From NCBI GenBank assembly GCA_021371795.1, contig JAJFVK010000006.1, positions 148,032 to 212,031 on the forward strand: a DNA stretch of 64,000 bases, written 5' to 3'. Made by a program: the position numbers and the translations under genes. Below the pieces are notes generated by a model that worked only from the letters and a program-made list of their open reading frames with translations, had not been told where the DNA came from and did not search any database. Shown one piece after another: positions 63,670-64,000 of the stretch (the stretch's first letter is position 1; each line of letters opens with the position of its first letter). This DNA comes from Planctomycetaceae bacterium. Lineage in GTDB: Bacteria; Planctomycetota; Phycisphaerae; Sedimentisphaerales; UBA12454.

Positions 63670-63782
63670 TTAAAGCAACAGATGTCATTGAGAAGCTGAA
63701 ATTGATGAGACTTGGCAAGGCATCAGAAATCGTTCAGGAAGGTATAGCTGAGCGCGCGGTCCAAAAATATGTAGCTCATTAA
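63669..63782 (+). other. Possible transposase remnant
   Basis: Short open stretch reading ATDVIEKLKLMRLGKASEIV then ERAVQKYVAH and a stop, overlapping the URO-D stop in another frame. It loosely resembles a C-terminal piece of a mutator-type transposase but is too short to assign. It adjoins the IS30 end. Confidence 0.25.
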
Positions 63783-63810
63783 AATTATGCGGTTATTGTA
63801 CACCCAAATT

Positions 63811-63999
63811 TTAATCTGAAGCGCAACATATAGGTTTGCTCCAGAAGACCTCTGTCGGGGTCCGATAGTTTAAACATTTCCGTGGTCGATTATTCAATAA
63901 GCCTTCCGCTTTGTCAACATCTGAATCGCTAATCACCCGAAAATCCATACCCTTGGGAAAGAATTGTCGCAACAGGCCGTTGGTATTCTCATTAGTGCC
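63811..63999 (-). CDS. IS30-family transposase, C-terminal part (continues past window)
   Basis: Reading leftward from the window edge: GTNENTNGLLRQFFPKGMDF, then VDKAEGLLNNRPRKCLNYRT, PTEVFWSKP and stop. GTNENTNGLLRQ-PKG-D with the catalytic Glu, and LN-RPRK-L-Y-TP, are diagnostic of IS30 DDE transposases. 62 codons are visible. The element's inverted repeat should lie near 63785-63810. Confidence 0.9.
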   Translation of the reverse strand, partial: GTNENTNGLLRQFFPKGMDFRVISDSDVDKAEGLLNNRPRKCLNYRTPTEVFWSKPICCASD

Positions 64000-64000
64000 A

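Overview
The window looks like a chromosome segment from a planctomycete of the Phycisphaerae/Sedimentisphaerales type. This is an inference from gene content: an spc/alpha ribosomal operon without rpmD (L30), secreted proteins built from LamG-like 'W-VDFENGFTAS' modules, dockerin-like and PEP-CTERM tails, an FTLVELL pseudopilin, and several very large secreted carbohydrate-active proteins. No 16S gene is present to confirm it.

Region 1 (1-11900) is a long co-directional ribosomal operon: rplP (cut by the window edge), rpmC, rpsQ, rplN, rplX, rplE, rpsZ (zinc S14), rpsH, rplF, rplR, rpsE, rplO, secY, adk, map, infA, rpmJ, rpsM, rpsK, rpsD, rpoA, rplQ, then a HIT hydrolase. Three spacers (before rpsZ, rpmJ and rpsK) hold copies of the same roughly 95-bp noncoding element.

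Region 2 (11938-27043) is an integrated mobile island of about 15 kb. It begins in the initiator tRNA gene and ends in an exact 46-bp copy of that tRNA's 3' part. It carries a tyrosine integrase, a P4-type replication module (SF3 helicase, zinc/Toprim primase, AlpA-like HTH) and two cargo blocks. Cargo block 1 is a coupled pair, an unknown 382-aa protein and a 1193-aa DUF4062-like/STAND ATPase/TPR protein, a plausible anti-phage system; a membrane coiled-coil gene bracketed by 14-bp direct repeats follows. Cargo block 2 is an overlapping three-gene operon: a two-helix membrane protein, a class I (TrpRS/TyrRS-like) synthetase fold protein, and a class II zinc-type SerRS / amino acid:carrier-protein-ligase-like protein. 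The class I-like gene contains a run of ten G. This pair is the best candidate for an undescribed system.

Region 3 (27044-32835) is the remnant of an older element at the same tRNA. A second tyrosine integrase is split by a complete IS66 element (8-bp target duplication; excision restores the frame). It is followed by a 5'-truncated CBASS-type CD-NTase, an E2-like protein with a SEC-C zinc motif, and a convergent ribbon-helix-helix gene.

Region 4 (32836-63669) looks like a glycan-utilisation region. A 1920-aa secreted multi-LamG protein lies behind a duplicated roughly 118-bp promoter region. A minus-strand operon follows (GSA-type aminotransferase, three amidohydrolase-like proteins, Gfo/Idh/MocA oxidoreductase, DegT aminotransferase), divergent from a LacI regulator with a good palindromic operator between them. 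Next come a pseudopilin, two LamG-dockerin-like proteins, a LamG PEP-CTERM protein, a sodium:solute symporter, a 1931-aa secreted protein (CBM9-like plus glycosidase-like) that shares an 820-aa module with the 1920-aa protein, glutamate dehydrogenase, a second Gfo/Idh/MocA oxidoreductase, an enolase-superfamily enzyme and a URO-D-like protein. The window ends in a partial IS30-type transposase.
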